Source: Paenibacillus sp.
Lineage (GTDB): Bacteria; Bacillota; Bacilli; Paenibacillales; YIM-B00363
DNA: 64,000 bases
Assembly: GCF_035645195.1 (NCBI RefSeq)
Contig: NZ_DASQNA010000052.1
Span: 1 to 64,000 of the forward strand
Reading direction: 5' to 3'
In this document: one piece after another, positions 34,417 to 42,909 of the stretch
How the letters are laid out: each line of letters starts with the position of its first letter
Position numbering within the stretch: position 1 is the stretch's first letter
Notes under the pieces: model-generated
Told to the model about the DNA's origin: nothing
Databases searched by the model: none
The model's input: the letters and a program-made list of their open reading frames with translations, nothing else
Position numbers and translations under genes: made by a program

Positions 34417-35256
34417 ATGACGAAATTGAGGCATGTCGGCTGTCATATCAGCATCAAGCACGGCTATTCGGGCGCCGCGCAGACGGCGGCCGCGATCGGG
34501 GCGACGGCGTTTCAATATTTTCCGAAAAATCCGCGCGGTCTCGCCATTAAAGACTTCAGCGCCGCCGACGCGGCCGCCTGCGCCGCGTTGTGCCGGGAGC
34601 GGGGCATTCGCAGCATCGCGCATACGACGTACGCGACGAACCTTGCGGCCGAAGGCGCGCTGCGGGAGCCGACGATCCGCTCGCTCCGCAACGACCTCGA
34701 AATCGCGGAAGCGTGCGGCTCTGTCGGCGTCGTCGTCCATTTCGGCAAATGGAAGGGCGGCAAAGATCCGCTGGAAGGATATAAAATCATCATTTCCGCG
34801 CTGAACGAAACGCTCGACGGCTGGAACGGCAGCGCGCTGCTGCTCATCGAAAACCAAGCCGGCGAAGGGACGAGCATCGGCGCGACGATGGAAGAGCACG
34901 TCAGCATACGCCAATTGACCGCTTATCCGGAGAAAATCGGTTTTTGCCTCGATACGTGCCATCTGTTCGCGAGCGGAGTATGGAACGGCGACAACTGGCG
35001 GGAGCTGCTGGAGAACGGCCGCGCGATCGGTTATATGGAGCATTTGAAGGCGCTCCATTTGAACGATTCCGTGTACCCGACCGGGGCGCGCCGCGACCGG
35101 CACGCCAACATCGGCGCGGGAGCGATCGGGGCCGAACCGCTGGCCGAGCTGCTGCGTTCGAGCGAGTTCGCCGCGCTGCCGGTCGTGCTCGAGACGCCCG
35201 TCCCGGTCGAGTCTTCGCATCAAGCGGAAATCGAATTCGTCCGAACGCTCGCGTAA
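34417..35256 (+). CDS. nfo: Endonuclease IV (AP endonuclease family 2)
   Basis: A 279-aa TIM-barrel AP endonuclease. The trinuclear zinc ligands can be followed: H in IAHTTYATN, H in VVHFGKW, E in LLIENQAG, D and H in CLDTCHLF, H in LHLND, D and H in DRHANIGAG, and E in VLETPV. It cleaves 5' to abasic sites, the product of the glycosylase encoded just upstream, so both steps of base excision are adjacent. AGGGGG precedes the ATG by 7 nt. Confidence 0.92.
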   Translation: MTKLRHVGCHISIKHGYSGAAQTAAAIGATAFQYFPKNPRGLAIKDFSAADAAACAALCRERGIRSIAHTTYATNLAAEGALREPTIRSLRNDLEIAEACGSVGVVVHFGKWKGGKDPLEGYKIIISALNETLDGWNGSALLLIENQAGEGTSIGATMEEHVSIRQLTAYPEKIGFCLDTCHLFASGVWNGDNWRELLENGRAIGYMEHLKALHLNDSVYPTGARRDRHANIGAGAIGAEPLAELLRSSEFAALPVVLETPVPVESSHQAEIEFVRTLA

Positions 35257-35333
35257 ATCGGCATTTGCTTGCAATTCGTTCGCCCGAGCGATACACTTCC
35301 CTACGAGATGGATGTGCGGGGGGAAGAGAAACG

Positions 35334-36101
35334 ATGATTCGGCTGACGGACGTCGCGTTTATTCGCGAGGAACGGACGATTTTGGACGGAGTGAATTGGC
35401 AGGTCGAGAAGGGCGAGCATTGGGCGCTGCTCGGGCGGAACGGCTCGGGCAAGACGACGCTGCTCGAAATCGTGAACGGATATCAATTCCCGTCGAAGGG
35501 ACGGGTCGAGGTGCTCGGCGCCTTGTACGGCAGGGTCGACTTGCGCGAACAGCGCAAGCGGATCGGATACATCAGCCAATCGCTGTTCGAGAAGCTGACG
35601 CCGCGAGATCCGCTGTGGGAAGCGGTCGCGACCGGAGAAAGCGCGAATTTGCGGTTTTATGAGCGTATTCCGGAGGAACTGAAGGAGCGCACCTATGCGC
35701 GGCTGCGGCAGTTCGGCCTCGAGCGGCTCGCCGACAACCCCGTCGGCACGCTGTCGCAGGGCGAACGGAAGAAGGCGCTGCTGGCGCGGGCGCTCATGGG
35801 CGAGCCCGAGCTGCTTGTGTTGGACGAGCCGTGCTCGGGTCTCGATTTATACCAGCGGGAGCAATATTTGGAGGTTGTGAACGACATCGCGGCGGAGACG
35901 ACGCTGCTCTACGTCACGCACCATATGGAAGAAATCGTGCCGGCGCTCACGCATGTCGCGCTGCTGAAGGACGGCCGGCTGACGGCGGCGGGACCGAAGC
36001 GCGAGGTGCTCACCGAAGCGACGATCGAGGAAGCGTACGACGTGCCGGTCGCGCTGGAATGGGAGGGAGAACGTCCTTGGATTCGAGTGAAACGACGATA
36101 G
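35334..36101 (+). CDS. ABC transporter ATP-binding protein (YlmA-like)
   Basis: A 255-aa stand-alone ABC ATPase. Walker A GRNGSGKTTL, Q-loop YISQSL, signature LSQGERKK, Walker B LLVLDEPCSGLD, and H-loop YVTHH. The signature deviates slightly (LSQGE). No permease gene is adjacent, so substrate and partner are unknown. The sequence style resembles the soluble YlmA group (PhnL/ModF-like). A G-rich site precedes the ATG; the end overlaps the following gene by 25 nt. Confidence 0.88.
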   Translation: MIRLTDVAFIREERTILDGVNWQVEKGEHWALLGRNGSGKTTLLEIVNGYQFPSKGRVEVLGALYGRVDLREQRKRIGYISQSLFEKLTPRDPLWEAVATGESANLRFYERIPEELKERTYARLRQFGLERLADNPVGTLSQGERKKALLARALMGEPELLVLDEPCSGLDLYQREQYLEVVNDIAAETTLLYVTHHMEEIVPALTHVALLKDGRLTAAGPKREVLTEATIEEAYDVPVALEWEGERPWIRVKRR

Positions 36102-37153
36102 AACAAAGCTCCGAAGGCGGATCCAGTACGTGGATCGCGACGTCGAACCGCGGCTTCGGGAAACTGGCGGCGAACGAGCTGCAGCGGCTGTTCGGCCGCG
36201 CGAAGACGCAATCGCTGTCGCCGGGCGACGTGTTCCGGTTCGAGGTGGACGTCTCGAGAGAAGAGGCGATCCGGCGCATCCGCGAGCAGGAGCCGATTTT
36301 CGTTAGACATGTGCAGCCGGCGATGCGCGTGATTCCGATCGGCGAAGACGCGGACGAGCTGCTGGCCGCGATCCGCTCCGTCGTCGCGGAAGCCGACGCG
36401 CCGCTGCGCGGCTGCAAGGTCGCGGTGCAGGCGCGCAAGGCGGAGGCGCCCCAGACGCCGAAAGCGCCGATCCAGCCGATCGACGTGAAGCGCGTCGCCG
36501 ACGAGGCGCTGACGAACGCGCACGGCGCCATTCCGGTCGTGCGCGACATGGAATACGTCGTGTCCGTCTATTTGGCGCGCGAAGCGGCATATATCGGTTG
36601 GTCGACGCCGGAAGAGAATCTGTCTTCGTGGTCGGGAGGCGCGATCCATTTCCGCAAGGAAGACGCCGACATCTCCCGCGCGAAATACAAGCTGATGGAA
36701 GCGGAAGACGTGTTCGGCATCGATTTCGACCGTTATCACAGCGCGCTGGACGTCGGGGCCGCGCCGGGCGGCTGGTCTTCGTTTCTGCTGGAGCGAGGGC
36801 TGCGCGTAACCGCGGTCGATCCGGCGGACATGCATCCGTCGCTCATGCGCGAGCACGGCTTTACGTATTTGCGCAAGAACGCCGCCGACGTCAAGTTCGA
36901 GCCGGATTCGTTCGACTTGCTCGTCAGCGACATGAGCTGGGACCCGATCCGGATGGCCGAGCTCGTGAAGCGGCTGCTGCCTTCGGTGTCGCGCGACGGG
37001 CTCGTCCTGACGACGGTGAAGCTGATGCACGGCAAAGCGTTCGCCACGCTGCGCGAGGTGACCGCCGTCATGGAGCCTGAAGCGAAGCTCGTCAAGGCGA
37101 AGCAGCTGTTCCACAACCGAGAAGAGCTGACGTGCTTGTGGCGGAAGCGGTAA
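36077..37153 (+). CDS. RlmM-like RNA 2'-O-methyltransferase
   Basis: A 358-aa protein. An N-terminal THUMP-like RNA-binding region (about 15-165) is followed by an FtsJ-type Rossmann methyltransferase domain. The latter has the SAM motif LDVGAAPGGWSSFLLERG, the acidic VSDMSWDP and TTVKLMHGK lysine. The tail AKQLFHNREELTCLW resembles E. coli RlmM, which methylates 23S rRNA C2498. I chose TTG 36077 because GGGAGGGAG lies 7 nt upstream; there is no suitable ATG. It overlaps the end of the ABC gene, implying translational coupling. Confidence 0.85.
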   Translation: MDSSETTIEQSSEGGSSTWIATSNRGFGKLAANELQRLFGRAKTQSLSPGDVFRFEVDVSREEAIRRIREQEPIFVRHVQPAMRVIPIGEDADELLAAIRSVVAEADAPLRGCKVAVQARKAEAPQTPKAPIQPIDVKRVADEALTNAHGAIPVVRDMEYVVSVYLAREAAYIGWSTPEENLSSWSGGAIHFRKEDADISRAKYKLMEAEDVFGIDFDRYHSALDVGAAPGGWSSFLLERGLRVTAVDPADMHPSLMREHGFTYLRKNAADVKFEPDSFDLLVSDMSWDPIRMAELVKRLLPSVSRDGLVLTTVKLMHGKAFATLREVTAVMEPEAKLVKAKQLFHNREELTCLWRKR

Positions 37154-37199
37154 GCGCGCGCGAACGAATCGGTCCGGACGAACCGCATCAAGACAGGGA

Positions 37200-37228
37200 T
37201 TGACGTTGGGCCGGGCCCCAATTATACT
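37200..37228 (+). promoter_or_regulatory. Strong sigma-A promoter upstream of the kinase gene
   Basis: -35 TTGACG (37200-37205), 17-bp spacer, -10 TATACT (37223-37228). The spacer contains the inverted repeat TTGGG-CCGGGC-CCCAA (37206-37221). A terminator hairpin begins 8 nt after the -10. Confidence 0.7.
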
Positions 37229-37235
37229 TATTTTT

Positions 37236-37282
37236 AGCAGACCAGCGTACGGGCTTCCCGTGCGCCGGTCTGCTTTTGTTTT
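37236..37282 (+). terminator. Terminator hairpin directly after the promoter
   Basis: AGCAGACC (37236-37243) pairs with GGTCTGCT (37267-37274), with an inner GCG/CGC and ACGGG/CCCGT extension around CTTC, followed by TTTGTTTTG. It may end the upstream methyltransferase transcript, attenuate the kinase promoter, or both. Confidence 0.85.
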
Positions 37283-37312
37283 GCGGCAAGTTGTGGAGAA
37301 AGGGGGGACATC

Positions 37313-38938
37313 ATGGACGAACAGGATCGTACAGAACCGTTCCGCTCGGGCGACGTCGTCGGTGGGCGCTACCGGATCGTGCGCAGGCTCGGGGAAGGCG
37401 GCATGGGCCGCGTCTATTTGGCGGACGATTTGCGGCTCGCCGGACAGCAATGGGCGCTCAAATGGGTGCCGCGGGACGGCCGCGATCCGTCGCAGCCGGA
37501 GAAGGAAGCGGCGATCATGACGTCGCTGAAGCATCCTTCCTTGCCTCGGATCGTCGATTATTTCAGCGTCGACGACGCGGGCCACGGCTGTCTCGTCATG
37601 GACTATTTGGAAGGGGAGACGCTGCTGCAGCGCTCCGCCGCGCACGCTCACGCGCTGCCGTGGACGACGGTCGTGCATTACGGGGCGCAGCTTTGCGACC
37701 TTCTCGGCTATTTGCATACGCTCGACAGCCCGATCGTCTTCCGGGACGTCAAGCCGTCGAACGTCATCGTCGGTCCCGACGACCGCGTTCGTCTGATCGA
37801 TTTCGGCATCGCCCGTACGTACAAAGAAGGGAAATCGTCGGATACGGTGCACGTCGGGTCGGTCGGCTTCGCCGCTCCGGAGCTGCTCGCGGGCCGGCAG
37901 ACGGATCACCGCGCCGACCTGTACTCGCTCGGCAGCATGCTTTATTTTTTGCTGAGCGGAGGGCAATTTTACAATTTTACGAAGCAGCCGATCGAGGAGT
38001 GGAACGATGCGCTGCCGGAAGGATTGACGGCGGCGCTCCGGCGGCTGCTGGCGGAAGATCCGGAGGAACGGTTTCCGGACGCCGGCGCGGCGAAAGAGGC
38101 GCTGCTCGCGTCCGGAGGGAAGGCGGGCGCCGCGGGACCGGCCGCGGCCTCGACGTCGCCGCCGCCCGCTTCGGGGCGCCGGTGCATCGTAACGGTGTAC
38201 GGATTGTTTCCGAAGGCGGGCGCGACGTTCCTCGCCGCGGCGATCGCGAGGCTGGCGTCCGAGCGGCGAAGGCGAACGTCGTACGTCGCCTTCCCCTGGT
38301 CGGAAAGCGACGGCTTTTTGCGCATGCTGGCCGAAACGAAGGGAAGCGGAGGCGAGTGGCGGGAAGGCGACGCGGTGTGGCAGGTCGGCTTTCGCGAGAC
38401 GGAAGCGGAAGGCAGCTTCGACGTCGCTATGCTCTATAAGACATTGTTCGAGACGAAAGGCGAAGTCGCGGTGTTCGACGTGCCGTCATCGGCGCCTCCG
38501 GCGGCCGCGGAAGCGTTGTTCCGCGTGTCCGACGTCGTCGTCGCGGTAGCCGCTCCCGATCCGGGCGGCTTGCGCTCGGTGTCGGCGGCGGACAATTGGC
38601 GGCGGTTGAATGCCTGCGCCGGCGAAGGACGCGTCGAATGGGTCGCGAACCGGATGCCGGAGGCCGTTCGTTTGCCAGACTTCTTCAAGCTGTTTTCCGT
38701 GCGTCCGGCGGCGGTCGTGCCCGAATTTCCGTACGAGCGGAACGTCGGCGCGAGATGGAGCGGGAAGCTGCTGATCGACGAGGCGGACGTCCGCGAACAG
38801 CTGGCGGACCGATTGGCCCCGCTGCTTCATCGTTTGGCTCCCGAGACGGAACGGCCGAAAAAGTGGAAGTCTTCCGCCAAAAGGTGGCTTGCCAAAAAAT
38901 GGTCGATCGACTATAATAAAGACAAATTTCATCCATAA
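37313..38938 (+). CDS. Hanks-type Ser/Thr kinase fused to a degenerate ParA/MinD-like domain
   Basis: A 541-aa fusion. Residues about 20-265 are a eukaryotic-like kinase: glycine loop LGEGGMGRVY, K50 (ALKWV), catalytic loop FRDVKPSN (D145, with Phe where His is usual) and DFG at 163-165. Residues about 287-515 resemble a SIMIBI P-loop ATPase (VYGLFPKAGATFLAAAIA, VAVFDVPSS, VVVAVAAPDPGG, WVANRMP). The Walker A lacks the GKT lysine, so ATP hydrolysis there is doubtful. There are no transmembrane segments or PASTA repeats. First gene of the Tad locus; AAAGGGGGG precedes the ATG. Confidence 0.88.
   Translation: MDEQDRTEPFRSGDVVGGRYRIVRRLGEGGMGRVYLADDLRLAGQQWALKWVPRDGRDPSQPEKEAAIMTSLKHPSLPRIVDYFSVDDAGHGCLVMDYLEGETLLQRSAAHAHALPWTTVVHYGAQLCDLLGYLHTLDSPIVFRDVKPSNVIVGPDDRVRLIDFGIARTYKEGKSSDTVHVGSVGFAAPELLAGRQTDHRADLYSLGSMLYFLLSGGQFYNFTKQPIEEWNDALPEGLTAALRRLLAEDPEERFPDAGAAKEALLASGGKAGAAGPAAASTSPPPASGRRCIVTVYGLFPKAGATFLAAAIARLASERRRRTSYVAFPWSESDGFLRMLAETKGSGGEWREGDAVWQVGFRETEAEGSFDVAMLYKTLFETKGEVAVFDVPSSAPPAAAEALFRVSDVVVAVAAPDPGGLRSVSAADNWRRLNACAGEGRVEWVANRMPEAVRLPDFFKLFSVRPAAVVPEFPYERNVGARWSGKLLIDEADVREQLADRLAPLLHRLAPETERPKKWKSSAKRWLAKKWSIDYNKDKFHP
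38889..38917 (+). promoter_or_regulatory. Promoter inside the 3' end of the kinase gene
   Basis: -35 TTGCCA (38889-38894), 17-bp spacer, perfect -10 TATAAT (38912-38917). Transcription would start near 38924 and meet a strong terminator at 38953 before tadZ. Confidence 0.65.
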
Positions 38939-38952
38939 CGATTGTCATGCGG

Positions 38953-38995
38953 AAGCACCGCTGACCTTATCCAAGGTCTGCGCGTGCTTTTTTTT
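38953..38995 (+). terminator. Terminator between the kinase gene and tadZ
   Basis: AAGCAC-CGC-TGACCTT (38953-38968) pairs with AAGGTC-TGCGC-GTGCTT (38973-38989), followed by T residues to 38995. It lies only 26 nt before the tadZ start. Confidence 0.9.
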
Positions 38996-39020
38996 GTTGT
39001 TTTCGAAAGGAGGCGGTCGA

Positions 39021-40082
39021 TTGCGGAAAAGAATCGCTTTGTGCGACGAGGATACCGAATATGCGGTTCGCGTCGCGGAATATGTGAAAGAGTCCGATTA
39101 CCGGAGGGAGGCGGAGATTGCGGTATGCAGCCGGCCGGAGCTGTTGTTGGAATGGTGGCGATCCGGAAGTTGCGATTTGTACGTAGCGTCCGTCGAGTTC
39201 GAGGAAAGATTGAAGGAGGCGGCCGGGAGCGACGGCTTCGTTTGGATCGGAGAAGGAAGGCGCGAGGCGCTGGACGGTTCCGCCGTCGTTTCGAAATACG
39301 AGGCTGTGCCGAAGCTGCTGAGCATGTGGCTGTCCCGGTGCGGCGGCGGACGCGCGTCGAAGGCGCGGCGAGCGCCGATCGTCGGCATTTGGTCGGTCGC
39401 TGGCGGCGCGGGCAGGACGAGGATCGCCGCGCACGCGGCCATTGCGCTTGCGGCCAAGGGGCGCAAGCCGTTCTTGCTGGCCGTCGACCCGGTCCCGGAC
39501 GGCGGCCGGAGACGCTGCTCCTCGGCAGAGCACGACATCGGGGAATGGCTGTACGCGATCAAAGCCGGCCGGCCGATTCCCGGGCCAGAAGAATCGCTCC
39601 CGCTAGATGCCGATATGCATCGCTTGTCGCCCGAAAGCTCGTTTCGGGAATGGCAGAGCATCCGATCCTCGGAGGGGGAGCGGCTGCTCGAAGCCGCCGC
39701 CGGTTCGTTCGGCTGCGGCATCGTGCTGGCGGACGCCGGAGCGGGATGGTCCCCGTGGGGGGAGCAGGTTTGGCGGCATTCGGAGGCGGTCGTTTGCATC
39801 GTGCCGGAAGAGGAAATCAGCGTTCGCAAGACGGACAAGTGGCTTCAAGAATGGCCGGAATGGGGGGACGGCGGAACGTACCGGATGAAATGCCGATTCG
39901 TCGTCAATAAATGCGTTCGTCCGGAGCCGAGGTTCGTTTTTTCGTGGTGCGCGGAGGCGTTCCGGCTGCCGTACGTGCCGGAATGGAAGCAAGACGCGGG
40001 CCGCGGCGATCCGCTATTTTCGGAAGCCGCGGATCGTCTGGCGGAGGAGCTGTGGTCGCGGTGCGCGAGATCTGGAGCGTAG
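39021..40082 (+). CDS. tadZ: TadZ/CpaE-like pilus localisation protein
   Basis: A 353-aa protein. The N-terminal about 115 residues resemble an atypical receiver domain (RKRIALCDEDTEYAVRVAEY). The rest is a ParA/MinD-like ATPase domain beginning IVGIWSVAGGAGRTRIAAH. The deviant Walker A has Arg in place of the GKT lysine and Ala in place of the first lysine, so nucleotide hydrolysis may be lost. TadZ proteins place the Tad machinery at the pole. TTG start at 39021 with AAAGGAGG 7 nt upstream. The end overlaps tadA. Confidence 0.85.
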   Translation: MRKRIALCDEDTEYAVRVAEYVKESDYRREAEIAVCSRPELLLEWWRSGSCDLYVASVEFEERLKEAAGSDGFVWIGEGRREALDGSAVVSKYEAVPKLLSMWLSRCGGGRASKARRAPIVGIWSVAGGAGRTRIAAHAAIALAAKGRKPFLLAVDPVPDGGRRRCSSAEHDIGEWLYAIKAGRPIPGPEESLPLDADMHRLSPESSFREWQSIRSSEGERLLEAAAGSFGCGIVLADAGAGWSPWGEQVWRHSEAVVCIVPEEEISVRKTDKWLQEWPEWGDGGTYRMKCRFVVNKCVRPEPRFVFSWCAEAFRLPYVPEWKQDAGRGDPLFSEAADRLAEELWSRCARSGA

Positions 40083-41242
40083 AGTCGGCGGCGCTGCGGC
40101 TTCGGGAGGAAATTCGCTCTGAACTCGACTTCGCGGCCGCCGTAACGGAACAGACGGTACGGTCGCTGATCGAGCGGAAAGCGGCGGAAGAGAGCAGAGC
40201 GCGCAAATGGACGTCCGAGGAACGACTTTGGGTCGTGGAGCGCGTCCTGGCTTCCTTCCGGGGGCTGGACATACTCGAGCCGTTGTTGAACGACGCGGAC
40301 GTGACGGAAATCATGGTCAACGGTCACGAGGATGTGTTTTACGAAAAGCACGGCCGGATCTCGAGGTACCCGCACCGGTTCGAAAGCCGGGAACGGCTGG
40401 AGGACATTATTCAGTCCATCGTTTCGAGAGTCAACCGCACGGTGAACGAAGCTTCCCCGATCGTGGACGCGAGGCTGCCCGACGGCTCGCGGGTGAACGT
40501 CGTGCTCCCCCCCGTCTCGCTGAAAGGGCCGACGCTGACGATTCGGAAGTTTCCGGAGCGGCCGGTGACGATGGAGCGGCTGCTCGAATGGAATGCGATT
40601 ACGCCGGAAGCGGCGCACGATTTGCAGCAAGCGGTTAGGGACAAAACGAACATTTTCATCAGCGGCGGAACAGGGTCGGGGAAGACGACTATGCTGAACG
40701 TGCTGGCGCAATCGATTCCGGACGAGGAGAGGGTCATTACCATCGAGGATTCGGCGGAGCTCCAGCTTCGGACGCTGACGAACGTCGTGTCGTTGGAGAC
40801 GCGCACCGCCAATACCGAGGGCAAAGGCGAAATTACGATTCGCCAGCTGCTTCGCGCCGCGCTGCGCATGAGGCCGAACCGGATCATCGTCGGAGAGGTA
40901 CGGGGACCGGAAGCGCTCGATATGCTGCAGGCGATGAACACCGGGCACGAAGGCTCGCTGTCGACCGGTCACGCCAATTCGATTCGGGACATGCTGAGCC
41001 GGCTGGAGACGATGGCGATCGGCGGAGCCGACTTGCCGCTCGAAGTGATCCGCAAGCAGATCGCTTCCGCCGTTCACCTCGTCGTGCACGTTTCTCGAAT
41101 GCCGGATTTCACGCGCAAGGTGACGGAGATCGCGGCGGTCGAAGGTTTGCGCGGGGGCGAGTACGTGCTTCGCCCGGCATACGTGTGGAAACCGGACGAG
41201 AACGGGGGGAAGCTTTGCCGAATTGAGCAGGATCTTAGCTAG
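40061..41242 (+). CDS. tadA: Tad pilus assembly ATPase TadA/CpaF
   Basis: A 393-aa secretion ATPase of the CpaF family. An N-terminal helical domain is followed by VTEIMVNGHEDVFYE, Walker A GGTGSGKTTM (about 202-209), Asp box IEDSAEL, Walker B IIVGEVRGPEAL and the His box STGHANS. It drives both extension and retraction in Tad systems. Start assigned to GTG 40061 behind GGAGGAG; GTG 40052 is possible but too close to the site. Overlaps the tadZ end by 22 nt. Confidence 0.92.
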   Translation: MREIWSVESAALRLREEIRSELDFAAAVTEQTVRSLIERKAAEESRARKWTSEERLWVVERVLASFRGLDILEPLLNDADVTEIMVNGHEDVFYEKHGRISRYPHRFESRERLEDIIQSIVSRVNRTVNEASPIVDARLPDGSRVNVVLPPVSLKGPTLTIRKFPERPVTMERLLEWNAITPEAAHDLQQAVRDKTNIFISGGTGSGKTTMLNVLAQSIPDEERVITIEDSAELQLRTLTNVVSLETRTANTEGKGEITIRQLLRAALRMRPNRIIVGEVRGPEALDMLQAMNTGHEGSLSTGHANSIRDMLSRLETMAIGGADLPLEVIRKQIASAVHLVVHVSRMPDFTRKVTEIAAVEGLRGGEYVLRPAYVWKPDENGGKLCRIEQDLS

Positions 41243-41263
41243 AAGAAGGGAGATGCAGGAACT

Positions 41264-42031
41264 ATGCGATCGATATGGGGCAGGCAGCTGGCCGGCATTC
41301 CGCCGGCGTATCGTCCCGGAACGATAAAGCTGACGTTGTACGCCGGCGCGTACGCGGCGGCGTATGCAAGCGTCGGGTGGCTGTTTTTCGAAAGCGGCGC
41401 GATGTCGGCGCTTCTCGCCTGCGGCGGATGGTATGCCGCAGGGAAGCGAGCCGTTAGAGACGTGGAACATCAGAAACGAACCGTCGCCTCGCAATTCGAG
41501 CAAATGTTGTTTTCGATTTCTTCGTCCCTGCAGGCCGGAAAATCGATCGAAAACGCCTTTCGAGACGTGGAGAGCGACATGCATCGGCTGTACGCGGGAG
41601 GCAGGCCGCTGCTGCTCAAAGAGCTGGAAAAGCTGAACCGCAAAGTAGACACCGGCATCCCGGCGGAGGAAGCGATCCAGCAGTTTCAACGTAACCTCGC
41701 CATTGACGAGATCGACAGCTGGGCGGATATGGTATGTACTTGCAAGCGCACCGGGGGCGATTTGGTCCAAATCATGAGACAATCGTCGCGATCCATCATC
41801 GAGAAGCTGAACGTGGAAAGAGAGCTCGCGGTTTTGATCGCCGGGAAACGTTTCGAAGCGAAGGCATTGTCCGTCGTTCCTTTCCTGATCGTCGCCTTAT
41901 TCCGCTACGGATCTCCCGAATACATGGAGCCGCTCTACGAGGGGGGCGGAAGAGCCGTCATGGGCGCCGCTCTCGCCTTGCTCGGAACGGGCATCGCTCT
42001 CTCCGAACGGCTCATGCGGATCGAGGCGTAA
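41264..42031 (+). CDS. tadB: Tad platform protein TadB-like
   Basis: A 255-aa membrane protein. Two hydrophobic helices lie near the N-terminus (about 24-58) and two at the C-terminus. The central T2SSF domain (about 75-205) contains FEQMLFSISSSLQAGKSIENAF and DLVQIMRQSSRSI. It forms the Tad platform together with TadC. Confidence 0.9.
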   Translation: MRSIWGRQLAGIPPAYRPGTIKLTLYAGAYAAAYASVGWLFFESGAMSALLACGGWYAAGKRAVRDVEHQKRTVASQFEQMLFSISSSLQAGKSIENAFRDVESDMHRLYAGGRPLLLKELEKLNRKVDTGIPAEEAIQQFQRNLAIDEIDSWADMVCTCKRTGGDLVQIMRQSSRSIIEKLNVERELAVLIAGKRFEAKALSVVPFLIVALFRYGSPEYMEPLYEGGGRAVMGAALALLGTGIALSERLMRIEA

Positions 42032-42033
42032 CG

Positions 42034-42888
42034 ATGCAGCGGACGAAGTCTTTACGCGCTGCGTTCGCGGGTCGAGCCCGGAATCGCCTGCCTCCCCGGG
42101 CGTCCGATTCGCGGCGCGCCCGGGGCGGATCGCTGGGGAATCTGCTTTACGGCGCGGCGGAGAACTGCGTGATTCGGTTAAGGGTGTATCCGTTGGTCAT
42201 TCAATATTTGCCGCAGCTGGTGCGATATTGTCAGCTCGTCTCCGGTGCGAGCGCCCAGCCTCAACCGGCGTTCCGTTGGACGGTCGTCGCTTTCGCGTGG
42301 TCCTCCGGAGGGGCGGCGGCGGCGGCGGTATCGCTGCTCGCGCAGGCGGACGTTTCCATCGTCGTCCTCTGCGCATGCGTCGCGGGGGGAGCGCCGTTCG
42401 CGTTGTGGTCGGACGTAAAGCGCAAAGCGGAAAGCAAGCGCCGGCGCATCGTCTCCGAGCTGCCGACGTTCATGCACAAGCTGGCTTTGCTGCTGTCGGC
42501 GGGCGAGACGCTTCCGCAGGCGTGGGGGCGGGCCGGAACGCCGAGCGCCGGGAAAGGAGGACATCCGCTGTACGCCGAGCTCGAGAAGACCGCTCAGGAC
42601 ATCCGGTCAGGGGTGTCGTTCCCGAAAGCGCTCGAAGACATGCACCGCCGCTGCGGCTATCCCGAAATCGGAGCGCTGGTAACGACCGTGCTCATGAATT
42701 ATAAGCGCGGCGGGGAATCGTTCGCGCTGGCGCTGCAGGACGCTTCCAGATTGTTTATGGAACGAAAACAAGCCGCAGTACGAACGAAGGGCGAGGAAGC
42801 TTCCGCAAAATTGCTGTTTCCGATGATTCTTATGCTGGCGGCCGTACTCGTCATCGTGGCGGCTCCCGCCGTCATGATGATGCAATAA
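42034..42888 (+). CDS. tadC: Tad platform protein TadC-like
   Basis: A 284-aa membrane protein. After an arginine-rich N-terminal stretch and two hydrophobic helices (about 84-125) comes a T2SSF domain (ELPTFMHKLALLLSAGETLPQAW, GYPEIGALVTTVLMNYKRGGE, split here by intervening residues), then a C-terminal helix ending PAVMMMQ. ATG 2 nt after tadB. No strong ribosome-binding site of its own is seen, so it is probably translated by coupling. Confidence 0.88.
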   Translation: MQRTKSLRAAFAGRARNRLPPRASDSRRARGGSLGNLLYGAAENCVIRLRVYPLVIQYLPQLVRYCQLVSGASAQPQPAFRWTVVAFAWSSGGAAAAAVSLLAQADVSIVVLCACVAGGAPFALWSDVKRKAESKRRRIVSELPTFMHKLALLLSAGETLPQAWGRAGTPSAGKGGHPLYAELEKTAQDIRSGVSFPKALEDMHRRCGYPEIGALVTTVLMNYKRGGESFALALQDASRLFMERKQAAVRTKGEEASAKLLFPMILMLAAVLVIVAAPAVMMMQ

Positions 42889-42909
42889 CAAGACTTAGGA
42901 GGAGTTGTT

